Shown piece by piece: positions 9,200-18,011 of a DNA stretch of 64,000 bases. The position numbers were made by a program, and so were the translations under genes. Location of the stretch: positions 186,001 to 250,000 of the forward strand of contig NZ_QWJJ01000004.1 in the NCBI RefSeq assembly GCF_003575965.1. Direction: 5' to 3'. The notes beneath the pieces were generated by a model, which was given only the letters and a program-made list of their open reading frames with translations, made no database searches and was not told the DNA's origin. Source of the DNA: Pseudooceanicola sediminis (GTDB lineage: Bacteria > Pseudomonadota > Alphaproteobacteria > Rhodobacterales > Rhodobacteraceae). How positions within the stretch are numbered: position 1 is the first letter of the stretch; the number at the start of each line of letters is the position of its first letter.

Positions 9200-9288
9200 C
9201 GGCAAGGACGCGGCATCGCCGCCGGGCCAGGCCAGCCGATCGTGCTGACGATTGTGCTGATCTGGCCCGGTTGAAATGTCGCGCGACA

Positions 9289-9332
9289 ATACCGACGTGA
9301 TACCGACACGGCACCGCTCGGATACCGCCCCC
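9289..9332 (+). repeat. Four-unit 11-bp tandem array (array A)
   Basis: Units ATACCGACGTG, ATACCGACACG, GCACCGCTCGG and ATACCGCCCCC follow each other without gaps. The ACCG core recurs at exactly 11-bp steps. The array lies between purL and bolA. It is one of four arrays of the same size in the window; here the ACGTG unit comes first rather than last. The function is unknown. Confidence 0.75.
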
Positions 9333-9442
9333 CCTTTTTGACCGCCCTTGGGCGCCATTCGAAGGGGGGGCAAAAACCACGGCTCTTGCGGACACACCCG
9401 GCAAGGCCTACATTTTCCACGACGACGAATACGGAGAGTTGC

Positions 9443-9676
9443 ATGTCAATTCAGGCCTCGGATATCGAAGCACTTATCCGCGAAAGCTTCCCCAATGCGC
9501 AGATCGAGGTGCAGGGCGACGATGGTGCCCATTTCTCGGCCATGATCGTGGACGAAAGCTTTCGTGGCAAGAACCGCGTCCAGCAGCAACGCGAGGTTTA
9601 TGCGGCGTTGAAGGGCAAGATGGACGGCCCCGCAGGCGAACTGCACGCCCTCGCCCTGACCACCCGCGCCCCCTGA
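9443..9676 (+). CDS. BolA family protein
   Basis: A 77-residue BolA/IbaG-type protein, partner of monothiol glutaredoxins in iron-sulfur trafficking and iron sensing in the cytoplasm. It has the compact BolA fold with the conserved helix/loop FRGKNRVQQQREVYAAL (residues 40-56) and terminal GELHALALTT. No cysteine is present; a conserved His (H66) near the C-terminus is the expected cluster ligand. The ATG at 9443 has a GGAGAG site. The CGFS glutaredoxin gene follows 130 bp downstream on the same strand, the classical BolA-Grx pairing, so the two products probably form a heterodimer with a [2Fe-2S] cluster. Confidence 0.92.
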   Translation: MSIQASDIEALIRESFPNAQIEVQGDDGAHFSAMIVDESFRGKNRVQQQREVYAALKGKMDGPAGELHALALTTRAP

Positions 9677-9806
9677 CAGGGCCCCGCCCGTCAGAGCGGT
9701 TTCAATTCGCGTGAAATGCGCTAGGATGGCCGCCATATCTGGCTGATCACGATCAAACGCGGACCGGCTGCCGCAGCCGCCGCGCCCGTCCAAACGGAGA
9801 CACCAA

Positions 9807-10169
9807 ATGACTGATGTTAAAGAAAAAATCTCTGACGTCGTAAAAGCAAACGACGTCGTTCTGTTCATGAAGGGCACTAAGGAAATGCCGCAATGCGGGT
9901 TTTCCAGCCGCGTCGCCGGGGTGCTCAACTACATGGGCGTGACCTATTCCGACGTGAACGTCCTGGCCGATGCAGACATTCGTCAAGGCATCAAGGATTA
10001 CTCCGACTGGCCCACCATTCCCCAGCTCTACGTCAAGGGTGAATTCGTCGGCGGCTGCGACATCATCACGGAAATGACCCTGTCGGGCGAACTCGACAGC
10101 CTGTTCGAGGAAAACGGCGTTTCCTACGACAAGGACGCCGCCGAAAAGATCCGCGCCGCCAACGGCTGA
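9807..10169 (+). CDS. grxD: Monothiol glutaredoxin (Grx4/GrxD type)
   Basis: A 120-residue single-domain CGFS glutaredoxin that carries a [2Fe-2S] cluster with glutathione and passes it to apo-proteins or BolA. The active site is C30-G-F-S, preceded by [10 protein letters not shown]; the glutathione-site elements [19 protein letters not shown] are intact. Length and sequence are standard for the family. The ATG is preceded by GGAGACACCAA. It follows bolA and is convergent with the MliC-like gene, whose stop lies 11 bp away. Confidence 0.96.
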   Translation: MTDVKEKISDVVKANDVVLFMKGTKEMPQCGFSSRVAGVLNYMGVTYSDVNVLADADIRQGIKDYSDWPTIPQLYVKGEFVGGCDIITEMTLSGELDSLFEENGVSYDKDAAEKIRAANG

Positions 10170-10180
10170 CGCACCGGGGT

Positions 10181-10522
10181 TTATTCCTCGGTTTCACAGA
10201 AGGCGAAGAGGGTGACCTCTTCGCCTATGTCATTGTCAAACCAGTCAAGTTTGCCGGTGTTGCCCTTGCTCCACCAGACATACCCCGAGGTGTTCGGTGG
10301 CGTCATATAGCGCGCACCAGACCCCGACTCGGCGCGCTCCAGCGTGATCAGCTGCCCCTCGGCCCACAGCACCGCGACCGACGTGTCGCCGTTGATGTAG
10401 ACCACCGGGATCTGCACCCCGCGCTCGCAGGTATAGATCGCCCGGATCAGCGGGTTCTCCTGTGCCAAAAGCGGCCCGGACAGCCCCGAGAGCATCAGCG
10501 ACATCAGCGCAATTCGCAACAT
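10181..10522 (-). CDS. MliC-like secreted protein (putative lysozyme inhibitor)
   Basis: A 113-residue protein with a signal peptide (residues 1-20, ending LLA/QE). The mature part fits the MliC/PliC fold: YTCERG near the N-terminus (C32), a run of short beta strands (VVYINGDTSVAVLW), SGARYMTPPN, then VWWSKGNTGKLDW, with C109 placed to pair with C32. MliC proteins inhibit C-type lysozyme in the periplasm. There is no lipobox Cys, so it is likely soluble. I prefer the ATG at 10522 (AAGGTG six bases before it and a proper signal peptide) to the GTG at 10546. It lies directly downstream of zapA on the minus strand; inhibitor activity is inferred from the fold only. Confidence 0.78.
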   Translation of the reverse strand: MLRIALMSLMLSGLSGPLLAQENPLIRAIYTCERGVQIPVVYINGDTSVAVLWAEGQLITLERAESGSGARYMTPPNTSGYVWWSKGNTGKLDWFDNDIGEEVTLFAFCETEE

Positions 10523-10555
10523 ATTCAACACCTTATTGTCAGACACCTGCGCAGC

Positions 10556-10954
10556 TCAGCTCGCCGTGCCGCGCTCCTCCACCCGGTCGGCCAGCGCTTC
10601 GGCCTGTGCCGCCAGTTCAGCCAGCGTATCGGTCACGCTATTTGGGACCACCGGCACCTCGACACGCTGCGGCTCAGGCGGCGGGGCGCTTTTCAACGCG
10701 GTCAGCTCGGCCTTCAGCGCCGCGATCTCGTCTTCCAGCCCCTTGACCTTGTCTTCGACCCCGGCGGTCCGATCCGCCAGCATCAGGCCCGACATCAGCA
10801 ACATGCGGGTTTCGGGGATACGCCCGGTTTGTTCAACAAGAACAGAGGCTTCGCTGTCCAGCATCGCCGCCGCCGCCTGAAGAAACGCTTCCTCGCCCTC
10901 CTGGCAGGCGACATCAAACGTGCGGCCACCAACGGAAATTTCGACTTCAGGCAT
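10556..10954 (-). CDS. zapA: Cell division protein ZapA
   Basis: A 132-residue ZapA homologue, a cytoplasmic factor that bundles FtsZ filaments. The N-terminal part (VEISVGGRTFDVACQEGEEAFLQ...) is the ZapA globular domain; residues about 60-90 form the coiled coil (VEDKVKGLEDEIAALKAELTALK), and a Pro-rich linker and second helix follow. Its ATG shares one base with the stop of the coiled-coil gene upstream (TGATG), so the two are translationally coupled. The MliC-like gene follows 33 bp downstream. Confidence 0.9.
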   Translation of the reverse strand: MPEVEISVGGRTFDVACQEGEEAFLQAAAAMLDSEASVLVEQTGRIPETRMLLMSGLMLADRTAGVEDKVKGLEDEIAALKAELTALKSAPPPEPQRVEVPVVPNSVTDTLAELAAQAEALADRVEERGTAS

Positions 10955-11505
10955 CAGCTCTCTCCGGTTTCGGGATCAGTTTCGGGTTCTGCGACGAAGG
11001 GCGCCAGCGCGGCCAGAATAGCCTCGGCCTGCGCCTGTGCCGCGGCATGATCCGCCCGCAGGGCCTCCACTTCGGCCTCGACCGAGGCGCTCAGCAGGTC
11101 GGCCTCGACGCCGGCACCGCTGGCCAGCACGTCGCGCATCGCCCGGTTGTTTTCACGCAGATGCGCGTTCACGGCCCGCAACTTGTTGATTTCGTTTTCC
11201 ATCTGGCCAAGTGCGGCAATCACCTCGGCGGCGGTATCATCCACCGGCAGCACCGCTGGCGCGTTGCGCGCGGTCTCAAGCTCGGCCTCCAGCTCGTCCT
11301 GGCGCTCATGCAGAGCACGGACGCGCTCTTCCAGCTGGGCACTGACATAGCGCTCGTCCTCAAGCGCCTGCATCAGGTCTTCCACGCTTTCGCCCGGTGC
11401 GGCAGGTTCCGGCGCCTCCCTGACCGGCTCCAGCCCGTCAAGGCCCGCGCCTATGCGCTCCATCGCCGCAAGAATGCGGCCCTGCAAGTCTTCGAGATTA
11501 CTCAT
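10954..11505 (-). CDS. Coiled-coil protein upstream of zapA
   Basis: A 183-residue acidic protein that is not assigned to a named family. Residues 43-85 and 105-125 are strong heptad regions (DERYVSAQLEERVRALHERQ, LGQMENEINKLRAVNAHL) separated by a Pro/Asp linker, with a Pro/Glu-rich C-terminus. There is no signal peptide or membrane segment. Coupling to zapA by a TGATG overlap suggests a shared role at the division site, comparable to ZapB-like coiled coils in other bacteria; this is an inference from context. It is divergent from tkt. Confidence 0.75.
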   Translation of the reverse strand: MSNLEDLQGRILAAMERIGAGLDGLEPVREAPEPAAPGESVEDLMQALEDERYVSAQLEERVRALHERQDELEAELETARNAPAVLPVDDTAAEVIAALGQMENEINKLRAVNAHLRENNRAMRDVLASGAGVEADLLSASVEAEVEALRADHAAAQAQAEAILAALAPFVAEPETDPETGES

Positions 11506-11802
11506 CTGCCCTCATCAAACTGCGGCCAACCCGCGCAACTGTCCCGGCAACCACCGGAAAATCGCGATGCCAACCCTTGGTTCCGGCTGTCTTATCCCGG
11601 TCCGCGCGCACTTGCATCCGGGTTTTCATATCGTCCGGCGTCACGTGAAGCAATCCGCCCAGCCTTTTGACTTATCTGGCGAATCATAGGTCCAGGTTGA
11701 CATACGGCAAGTGTAGCGAATGCCCCGGACTTTCCCAAATAGCCCGCGTTTTCTGGCCGAAATGCCCGGCTCTGCTTGCCTTTCACTGTGCGGCTGATAA
11801 GA

Positions 11803-11813
11803 GCAGCGCTAAC
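11803..11813. promoter_or_regulatory. CceR-type operator half-palindrome upstream of tkt
   Basis: GCAGCGCTAAC, matching the right half and centre of GTTAGCGCTAAC (perfect copy at 15635). It lies 41 bp before the tkt start. The 348-bp region between the divergent coiled-coil gene and tkt shows no other gene. Confidence 0.5.
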
Positions 11814-11853
11814 ATTTCGGCTATCACCGCCCCCAGGACAGAGGAAACCTGCC

Positions 11854-13869
11854 GTGGATATTGACGCCCTGCGCTCCGCCCATCCCGAACATTGGTCCAA
11901 GGCCACCGCAATCCGCGCGTTGACCCTTGATGCCGTTGCCGCCGCCAATTCCGGTCACTCCGGGATGCCGATGGGCATGGCAGATGTCGCGACCGTGCTG
12001 TTCGAAAAGCACCTGAAATTCGACGCGAGCCAGCCGAACTGGCCGGACCGCGACCGTTTCATCCTGTCGGCGGGCCACGGCTCGATGCTGCTCTATTCCC
12101 TGTTGCACCTGACCGGCTACGAACAGTTCCCCATAGAAGAGCTGCGCAATTTCCGCCAGTGGGGCGCCCGCACCGCCGGCCACCCGGAAAACTTCCTGGC
12201 CGACGCAATCGAGACGACGACCGGCCCGCTGGGTCAGGGCCTGGCCAACTCGGTCGGCTTTGCCATGGCCGAGGAAATGCTGCGCGCCCAGTTCTCGAAA
12301 AAGGTCGTGGATCACCACACCTATGTCATCGCCGGCGACGGCTGCCTGATGGAGGGCGTCAGCCAGGAGGCGATCGCCCTTGCCGGGCGTCATGAACTCT
12401 CCAAGCTCATCGTCTTCTGGGACAACAACAATATCACCATCGACGGCACGGTAGACCTGTCCGACCGCACCGATCAGCCCCTGCGCTTCAAGGCGGCGGG
12501 CTGGCATGTGCAGGAAATCGACGGTCACGACCCCGAAGCGATCGACGCCGCGATCACGGCCGCCAAGAACGCCGGCAAGCCCTCGATGATCGCCTGCAAG
12601 ACCCATATCGCCCTGGGCCACGCCGCACAGGACACCTCCAAGGGCCACGGCGCGTTGACCAACCCCGATCAGATGGCCGCCGCCAAGGCCGCCTATGGCT
12701 GGACCAGCGGCGCGTTCGAAGTCCCCGCCGATGTCAAATCGGCGTGGGAAGCGATCGGCGCGCGCGGCGCGTCGGAATACACCGCATGGCAAGAGCGTTT
12801 CGCGGCCTTGTCCGAACGTCGCCAGGGCGAATTCAACCGCCGCCTTGCGGGCGAAGTGCCGAACAAGCTGGCCGCCGTCGTGCGCGCCCTGAAAAAGCAG
12901 GTTTCCGAAAGCCAGCCGAACGTCGCGACCCGCAAGGCGTCCGAAATGGCGCTTGAGGTGATCAACCCCGTGATGGACGAGACCGTCGGCGGATCGGCTG
13001 ACCTGACCGGCTCGAACAACACGCTCACGGCCGACCTCGGTGTCTTCGACGTCGACAACCGCAAGGGACGCTTCGTGCACTGGGGCATCCGCGAACACGG
13101 CATGGCCTCCGCGATGAACGGCATGGCGCTGCACGGCGGGCTAAAACCTTATTCGGGCACCTTCATGTGCTTTACCGATTATGCCCGCCCCGCGATGCGC
13201 CTGTCGGCGCTGATGCGCACCTCGACCATCTACGTCATGACCCACGATTCCATCGGCCTGGGCGAAGATGGCCCGACGCACCAGCCGGTCGAACACCTGG
13301 CGATGCTGCGCGCCACGCCCAACATGCTGGTGTTCCGCCCCGCCGATGTGGTTGAAACCGCCGAAGCGTGGGAACTGGCGCTCAGCCAGACAGGCACCCC
13401 GTCCACCCTGTCGCTGACGCGCCAGAACGTGCCGACGCTGCGCACGGATCACAAGAACAAGAACCTTTCGGCCCAGGGTGCCTACGTCATGGCCGATGCG
13501 ACCGGCAAACGTCAGGCGATCCTGCTGGCCACCGGCTCCGAAGTGGCCATCGCCATGGATGCCCGCGCGCTGCTGGAGGCCGAGGGCATCGGCACCCGTG
13601 TCGTCTCCATGCCCTGCTGGGAACTGTTCGAGGCGCAGGACGAAGCGATCCGCAAGCGCGTGCTGCCCGCCGGTCCTGTCCGCGTCGCGGTCGAGGCAGG
13701 CGTGCGCCTGGGCTGGGACAAGTGGCTGATGGGCGAACGCGGCCGCGAGGCCAAGTCGGCGTTCGTCGGGATGGAGGGCTTTGGTGCCTCTGCCCCTGCC
13801 GAAACGCTGTACGAAAAATTCGGCATCACCGCCGAGGCGATTGCCGAAAAGGTCAAGGCGCTGCTCTGA
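11854..13869 (+). CDS. tkt: Transketolase
   Basis: Transfers two-carbon units between sugar phosphates in the pentose phosphate and Calvin-type pathways, cytoplasmic, TPP- and metal-dependent. The 671-residue length is standard. Visible: substrate/TPP His in [10 protein letters not shown], the TPP motif [13 protein letters not shown]...[10 protein letters not shown], the pyrimidine-domain [13 protein letters not shown], and the phosphate-binding SLTRQN. I chose the GTG at 11854 because GAGGAAA lies 8 bases before it and family members begin DIDALR; the longer upstream frame is not family-like. It is followed by a strong terminator and then gap1 and gap2. The gene probably belongs to a carbon-metabolism regulon because of an operator-like sequence at 11803. 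Confidence 0.97.
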   Translation: MDIDALRSAHPEHWSKATAIRALTLDAVAAANSGHSGMPMGMADVATVLFEKHLKFDASQPNWPDRDRFILSAGHGSMLLYSLLHLTGYEQFPIEELRNFRQWGARTAGHPENFLADAIETTTGPLGQGLANSVGFAMAEEMLRAQFSKKVVDHHTYVIAGDGCLMEGVSQEAIALAGRHELSKLIVFWDNNNITIDGTVDLSDRTDQPLRFKAAGWHVQEIDGHDPEAIDAAITAAKNAGKPSMIACKTHIALGHAAQDTSKGHGALTNPDQMAAAKAAYGWTSGAFEVPADVKSAWEAIGARGASEYTAWQERFAALSERRQGEFNRRLAGEVPNKLAAVVRALKKQVSESQPNVATRKASEMALEVINPVMDETVGGSADLTGSNNTLTADLGVFDVDNRKGRFVHWGIREHGMASAMNGMALHGGLKPYSGTFMCFTDYARPAMRLSALMRTSTIYVMTHDSIGLGEDGPTHQPVEHLAMLRATPNMLVFRPADVVETAEAWELALSQTGTPSTLSLTRQNVPTLRTDHKNKNLSAQGAYVMADATGKRQAILLATGSEVAIAMDARALLEAEGIGTRVVSMPCWELFEAQDEAIRKRVLPAGPVRVAVEAGVRLGWDKWLMGERGREAKSAFVGMEGFGASAPAETLYEKFGITAEAIAEKVKALL

Positions 13870-13890
13870 CGCACGACCGCACCGAATTGC

Positions 13891-13930
13891 AAAAGGCCGG
13901 GCAAGGGATCGTTTCCCCGCCCGGCCTTTT
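13891..13930 (+). terminator. Rho-independent terminator of tkt
   Basis: A 12-bp perfect stem AAAAGGCCGGGC/GCCCGGCCTTTT (13891-13902 with 13919-13930) with a 16-nt loop. The following 13931-14245 is C-rich and shows no gene. Confidence 0.8.
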
Positions 13931-14245
13931 CGCGTTTCACCCCCTTCACAGCTCCCCCCCCCTCTTCGCCATCGCGACACTCTGCGTTCCGGCAGGTCGC
14001 AGACCGTCCTTGCGGGGTCCGGCGTTTCGGAACTTCGGCGCCCCGCTCTTGCAGGATCCGGCTTTGCGCGTGCCGGCCTCTCGGTATTTCCCCATGACCC
14101 GGTTCCGGCGACGCCGCGCGCCGACGTGGCAGTTTGCCCCCGTCGCGAATGCGCCCTCTCACGATCCGGTCTTGCCACGCGCCGGCCGCGGAGGCGCCGA
14201 TACCGCGCCCGCGCCTTCGGCACGCAACGCCCGCCAAGGCGGCGT

Positions 14246-14289
14246 GCACCGTCCGGTTACCGCTCAGATACCGCCCAAATACCGACGTG
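14246..14289 (+). repeat. Four-unit 11-bp tandem array (array B)
   Basis: Units GCACCGTCCGG, TTACCGCTCAG, ATACCGCCCAA and ATACCGACGTG, no gaps. It lies between the tkt terminator and the operator cluster of gap1. Confidence 0.75.
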
Positions 14290-14351
14290 CCACTGCCGCG
14301 CCTCAATCCCGGAGATTCTCTTCCCGGGCGGTGCCCCCAACACCTCTCGAC

Positions 14352-14430
14352 CGTTGGCGCAAACTGTTAGCGCGAACCCTGCCCAAGGGTTAGCGCAACC
14401 ATTGAAAAACCGATGATGTTTCCGCTAACA
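14352..14430. promoter_or_regulatory. Cluster of four CceR-type operator copies upstream of gap1
   Basis: Four related half-sites or imperfect palindromes: CGTTGGCGCAAAC (14352), TGTTAGCGCGAAC (14365), GGTTAGCGCAACC (14388) and TTTCCGCTAACA (14419). They share the GTTAGCGC core with the perfect palindrome at 15635. The cluster ends 87 bp before gap1. Multiple copies suggest cooperative binding or repression by looping. Confidence 0.55.
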
Positions 14431-14516
14431 CTTTGTCCTTAAATAGAATTTTGTCTTACTCTTGCGACAACCCGCGTCTATAGACAGGGCCAAGCTGACA
14501 TGCAGGAGACATCGGG

Positions 14517-15521
14517 ATGACCATCACACTGGGGATCAATGGCTTTGGCCGTATCGGGCGTTGCACCCTTGCGCATATCGCCGAAGCCGCCCGCAACGAT
14601 GTCCATGTCGTCAAGATCAATGCCACCGGCCCGATCGAAACCAACGCGCATCTGCTGAAATACGACTCCGTGCACGGCCGCTTCGGGAACGAGGTCAAGG
14701 TCGCCGGCAATACGATGGACATCGGACGCGGCCCGATGGAAGTCTTTTCCACCTACGATCCGTCCGAACTGGATTGGGAAGGCGTCGACGTCGTGCTGGA
14801 ATGCACCGGCCAGTTCAACGACGGCATCAAGGCCAATATCCACCGTGAACGCGGGGCCAAGGCCGTACTGATTTCGGCCCCTGCGACCAACGTCTCGAAA
14901 ACGATCGTCTATGGCGTCAACCACCGCAGCCTGGTCGAGAGCGATACGGTCATCTCCAACGGATCCTGCACCACCAACTGCCTGGCGCCTCTGGCAAAGG
15001 TGCTGAACGACGCCATCGGCATCGAGAGCGGCATCATGACCACCATCCACTCCTACACCGGCGATCAGCCAACGATGGACCGCCGCCACAAGGATCTCTA
15101 CCGCGCCCGCGCCGCCGCGATGAGCCAGATTCCCACCTCGACCGGCGCCGCCAAGGCCATCGGCCTGGTCTTGCCGGAACTGGCCGGCAAACTGGATGGG
15201 TCCTCGATCCGCGTCCCGACGCCGAATGTGTCCTGCGTCGACCTGACGTTCATTGCGAAAAAAGACGTCACCGTGAACGACGTCAACGAAGTGGTGCGCG
15301 AAGCTGCCGCCGGCCACATGGGCCATGTTCTGGGTTATGACCCCGAACCCAAGGTTTCCATCGATTTCTGCCATACCGAACAAAGTTCGATCTTTGCGCC
15401 CGACCAGACCAAGGTCTCTGGCGGCCGTCTTGTGCGCGTGCTGTCGTGGTATGACAACGAATGGGGCTTTTCCTGCCGCATGGCCGATGTCGCCGCGGCC
15501 CTTGGTCACCTGCAACACTAA
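14517..15521 (+). CDS. gap1: Glyceraldehyde-3-phosphate dehydrogenase, predicted NADP- or dual-specific
   Basis: A 334-residue type I GAPDH. The Rossmann motif INGFGRIGR is at residues 7-15, the catalytic SCTTNC at 150-155 has C151, and the general base is H178. The residue that normally binds the NAD ribose (Asp in ...VNDL) is Ala36 here (VKINATGP), as in the NADP-using Bacillus GapB. The usual Leu-Pro after DQxxxD is replaced by Arg-Arg (189-190). These changes suggest NADP or dual cofactor use and a gluconeogenic or anabolic role; this is inferred, not shown. The ATG has CAGGAGACATCGGG upstream. The next gene, gap2, is a second GAPDH with the normal Asp. Confidence 0.93.
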   Translation: MTITLGINGFGRIGRCTLAHIAEAARNDVHVVKINATGPIETNAHLLKYDSVHGRFGNEVKVAGNTMDIGRGPMEVFSTYDPSELDWEGVDVVLECTGQFNDGIKANIHRERGAKAVLISAPATNVSKTIVYGVNHRSLVESDTVISNGSCTTNCLAPLAKVLNDAIGIESGIMTTIHSYTGDQPTMDRRHKDLYRARAAAMSQIPTSTGAAKAIGLVLPELAGKLDGSSIRVPTPNVSCVDLTFIAKKDVTVNDVNEVVREAAAGHMGHVLGYDPEPKVSIDFCHTEQSSIFAPDQTKVSGGRLVRVLSWYDNEWGFSCRMADVAAALGHLQH

Positions 15522-15539
15522 GCTGTCCATGCGTCCATG

Positions 15540-15573
15540 AAGGGCCTGCCAGAGGTATTCTGGCGGGCCCTTT
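15540..15573 (+). terminator. Terminator-like hairpin after gap1
   Basis: A 14-bp stem (15540-15553 with 15559-15572, one wobble pair) with loop GGTAT; only three T follow, so termination may be partial. Confidence 0.6.
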
Positions 15574-15634
15574 GTCGTTTGGGCACGCACCTCTTGACCT
15601 TTAGCCCCAAAGGGTGGATTTTCAGGCCAAACGT

Positions 15635-15646
15635 GTTAGCGCTAAC
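15635..15646. promoter_or_regulatory. Perfect CceR-type palindrome upstream of gap2
   Basis: GTTAGCGCTAAC, a perfect 12-bp palindrome 43 bp before the gap2 start. It matches the binding site I recall for CceR, a LacI-family regulator of central carbon and energy metabolism in Rhodobacter sphaeroides. Confidence 0.7.
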
Positions 15647-15688
15647 CTGCAAAACACCCGCCTCTGCGCGGAAGAAAGGAACAGGATC

Positions 15689-16696
15689 ATGGTCACCACT
15701 GTCGCGATTAACGGGTTCGGTCGCATCGGGCGCAACGTGCTGCGCGCCATCGCTGAAAGCGGCCGCACCGATATAGAAGTCGTCGGCGTCAACGATCTGA
15801 CGTCGGTTGAAACCAATGCCCACCTGTTTCGCTATGACAGCGTGCATGGCCGTTTCAACGGCGAAGTAAAGACCGGCGACGACTGGATGGACATGGGGCA
15901 GGGCAAGATCAAGGTCACCGCCATCCGCAACCCCGAGGAGCTGCCCTGGAAGGGCGTCGACGTGGCGCTGGAATGCACCGGCTTTTTCACCAAGCGTGAC
16001 ACGGCAGCGCGCCACCTTGAAAACGGGTCGGCCCGCGTCCTGGTTTCGGCCCCCTGCACCGACGCCGACGTCACTGCCGTCTACGGTGTCAACCATGGCT
16101 CGGTAACCTCGGATCACATGGTGATCTCGAATGCGTCCTGCACCACGAACTGCCTGTCCCCGGTGGCCAAGGTGCTGAACGACACCGTCGGGATCGAACA
16201 TGGCTTCATGACGACGATCCACTCCTACACCGGCGATCAGCCGACGCTGGACCGGGCACACTCTGACCTCTACCGCGCCCGTGCTGCGGCGATGTCGATG
16301 ATCCCGACATCGACAGGTGCTGCAAAGGCGGTCGGCCTGGTTCTGCCCGAGCTCAAGGGCAAGCTCGACGGCGTCGCAATCCGCGTCCCCACGCCCAACG
16401 TCTCCTGCGTCGACTTGACGTTCACCGCCTCGCGCGAAACCACCGCAGAAGAAATCAACGCGGCCCTGGTCAAGGCGTCGGAATCCGGCCCCCTCAAAGG
16501 GATTCTGGGTGTGACGACCGAAAAACTGGTGTCGGTCGACCTCAACCATGATCCGCGATCCTCGACCGTGGCGCTGGACCAGACCAAGGTCATCGGCGGC
16601 ACCATGGTGCGCATCCTGTCATGGTATGACAACGAATGGGGCTTTTCCAACCGCATGGCCGACATGGCCGGCGTCGTTGGCGGGTTGATCCGCTAA
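15689..16696 (+). CDS. gap2: Glyceraldehyde-3-phosphate dehydrogenase, NAD-type
   Basis: A 335-residue type I GAPDH, the glycolytic enzyme that oxidises glyceraldehyde-3-phosphate to 1,3-bisphosphoglycerate. INGFGRIGR is at residues 7-15, Asp36 in VGVNDLTS is the NAD-specific ribose ligand, and SCTTNC holds the catalytic Cys near residue 152. The ATG at 15689 is chosen for its AAAGGAACAGG ribosome site; longer upstream frames add non-family residues and run through the operator. It is closely related to gap1 just upstream (about the same length, shared RVPTPNVSCVDLTF), so the pair probably arose by duplication, with cofactor divergence at residue 36. Confidence 0.95.
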   Translation: MVTTVAINGFGRIGRNVLRAIAESGRTDIEVVGVNDLTSVETNAHLFRYDSVHGRFNGEVKTGDDWMDMGQGKIKVTAIRNPEELPWKGVDVALECTGFFTKRDTAARHLENGSARVLVSAPCTDADVTAVYGVNHGSVTSDHMVISNASCTTNCLSPVAKVLNDTVGIEHGFMTTIHSYTGDQPTLDRAHSDLYRARAAAMSMIPTSTGAAKAVGLVLPELKGKLDGVAIRVPTPNVSCVDLTFTASRETTAEEINAALVKASESGPLKGILGVTTEKLVSVDLNHDPRSSTVALDQTKVIGGTMVRILSWYDNEWGFSNRMADMAGVVGGLIR

Positions 16697-16737
16697 GATA
16701 AGACCCTGACTTGCAAGTTCCCTGTTTCGTATCGCTG

Positions 16738-16768
16738 CCCCGCCCGCAAAACCTGCGGTCGGGGTTTT
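16738..16768 (+). terminator. Rho-independent terminator of gap2
   Basis: Stem 16738-16748 with 16754-16764 (ten pairs, one internal mismatch), loop AAACC, then TTTT. Confidence 0.6.
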
Positions 16769-16846
16769 CCTTTGCCTTGAAATACGCGTCTTGCCCAATC
16801 CTTTGCCCTGGGCAATGATCACGACACTCAGGATGCAGAGGCCGCA

Positions 16847-16990
16847 ATGACCAACACGACCGCGATCGTCCTCAGCGCGCTCATCCTGGCGGGGTTGGGT
16901 GCCGATGCGGTCCTTGCCGATGGCACATACAGCCTGTTCCTGCTGCGCAAGATGTCCGTCTTTCTGGAATGGATTGCCTTCTGGCGCTAG
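16847..16990 (+). CDS. 47-residue membrane peptide downstream of gap2
   Basis: MTNTTAIVLSALILAGLGAD, then a short polar stretch, then SLFLLRKMSVFLEWIAFWR. Residues 5-20 form one hydrophobic helix and residues 29-46 a second amphipathic-to-hydrophobic helix ending in FWR, so it is probably an inner-membrane hairpin or single-span peptide. I recall similar peptides downstream of gap genes in other Rhodobacteraceae, sometimes labelled as GAPDH only because of position; it has no GAPDH sequence. The ATG follows GCAGAGGCCGCA, a weak GAGG site. It lies between the gap2 terminator and the hydrolase gene. Function unknown. Confidence 0.72.
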   Translation: MTNTTAIVLSALILAGLGADAVLADGTYSLFLLRKMSVFLEWIAFWR

Positions 16991-17045
16991 ACAGCCCAGT
17001 TTCGGCCCAGGACGGACCCAGCCCAAGACATCCAGGACGGACTGA

Positions 17046-18008
17046 ATGAGCACACTTCTGACACTCCTCGCGATCCTTCTGTTCGTGGCATTGCTGTGGG
17101 GCATCGGCCTGCTGTCCTATACGCTGCGCTGGAAAATACGCATCGAAAAAATCGTGCCGCCGCGTGGGCAGTTCACGCGGATTTCCACAGGTAAACTGCA
17201 TTATGTCGACCGAGGCACCGGTCCGGCGATCCTTCTGATACATGGTCTCGGCGGCCAGCTGGGCAATTTCGACTGCGGACTGATCGACAACCTGGCGCGG
17301 GACCATCGTGTCATCGCCATCGACCGCCCCGGCATGGGTTATTCCGATCGCCCCGACAATGCCCCCACCGGACACGCCGAAAATGCCACACTGATGTTCG
17401 AGGTGATGGAGGCGTTAAAGATCGAAAAACCGATCGTCGTCGGGCACTCACTCGGCGGTGCGATCTCGCTCGCCATGGCACTTCATGCTCCGGAAAAGTT
17501 GCGTGGGCTTGCCTTGCTGGCGCCACTGACCCTGCCGTCCAAGGACGCTCCGGCGGCGGCTTTCAACAATCTCAAGATCTCAAGCAACTGGCTGCGGTGG
17601 CTGGTGGCCTGGACGCTGGCGACGCCCGGCGGTTTTCGCAACGCAGCCGTGGTGCTCGATCAGATCTACGGGCCCGAGGCGATGCCTGCCAGCGCCCCCA
17701 CCCAGGGCGGCGGGCTTCTTGGCCTGCGTCCACGGCATTTTTTCAATACCAGCCGCGATTTCATGGCCTCGGGTCGCGGTCTAAAGCAGATGTCCGAAAA
17801 TTACGACGGCCTCACCCTGCCCGTTCGCATCCTTTATGGTGCCCAGGATCGCACCCTGGATCATACCCGTCAGGGAAAGGAGCTGGTCGCGATGCACCCC
17901 CGGATTTCCTTGACGCTGATCGAAGGCGGGCACATGCTGCCCGTCACCCAGCCTGACGCATGCGCCGATTTCATCCGCCAGGCATCACGCGACATGCCGC
18001 GCGACTGA
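17046..18008 (+). CDS. Membrane-anchored alpha/beta hydrolase
   Basis: A 320-residue protein with an N-terminal membrane helix (residues 2-26) followed by an alpha/beta hydrolase domain. The oxyanion region is HGLGG (66-70), the nucleophile elbow is GHSLGG with S135, the acid is probably Asp in YGAQDRT and the base is His in EGGHMLP. The lid segment between residues 160 and 230 is rich in small residues. The substrate is unknown; the nearest families are haloperoxidase/lipase-like esterases. With one N-terminal helix and no cleavage site, it is probably anchored in the inner membrane. It ends 3 bp from the convergent coaD stop. Confidence 0.85.
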   Translation: MSTLLTLLAILLFVALLWGIGLLSYTLRWKIRIEKIVPPRGQFTRISTGKLHYVDRGTGPAILLIHGLGGQLGNFDCGLIDNLARDHRVIAIDRPGMGYSDRPDNAPTGHAENATLMFEVMEALKIEKPIVVGHSLGGAISLAMALHAPEKLRGLALLAPLTLPSKDAPAAAFNNLKISSNWLRWLVAWTLATPGGFRNAAVVLDQIYGPEAMPASAPTQGGGLLGLRPRHFFNTSRDFMASGRGLKQMSENYDGLTLPVRILYGAQDRTLDHTRQGKELVAMHPRISLTLIEGGHMLPVTQPDACADFIRQASRDMPRD

Positions 18009-18011
18009 GGG

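Noticed and set aside
11506-11853. 6S RNA next to zapA, as in gammaproteobacteria
   Set aside because: I could not find a long closing stem with a central bubble in the coiled-coil/tkt gap or beside zapA.
13931-14245. Coding sequence between tkt and gap1
   Set aside because: Open frames on all sides are Arg/Pro-rich, overlap each other and have no ribosome site.
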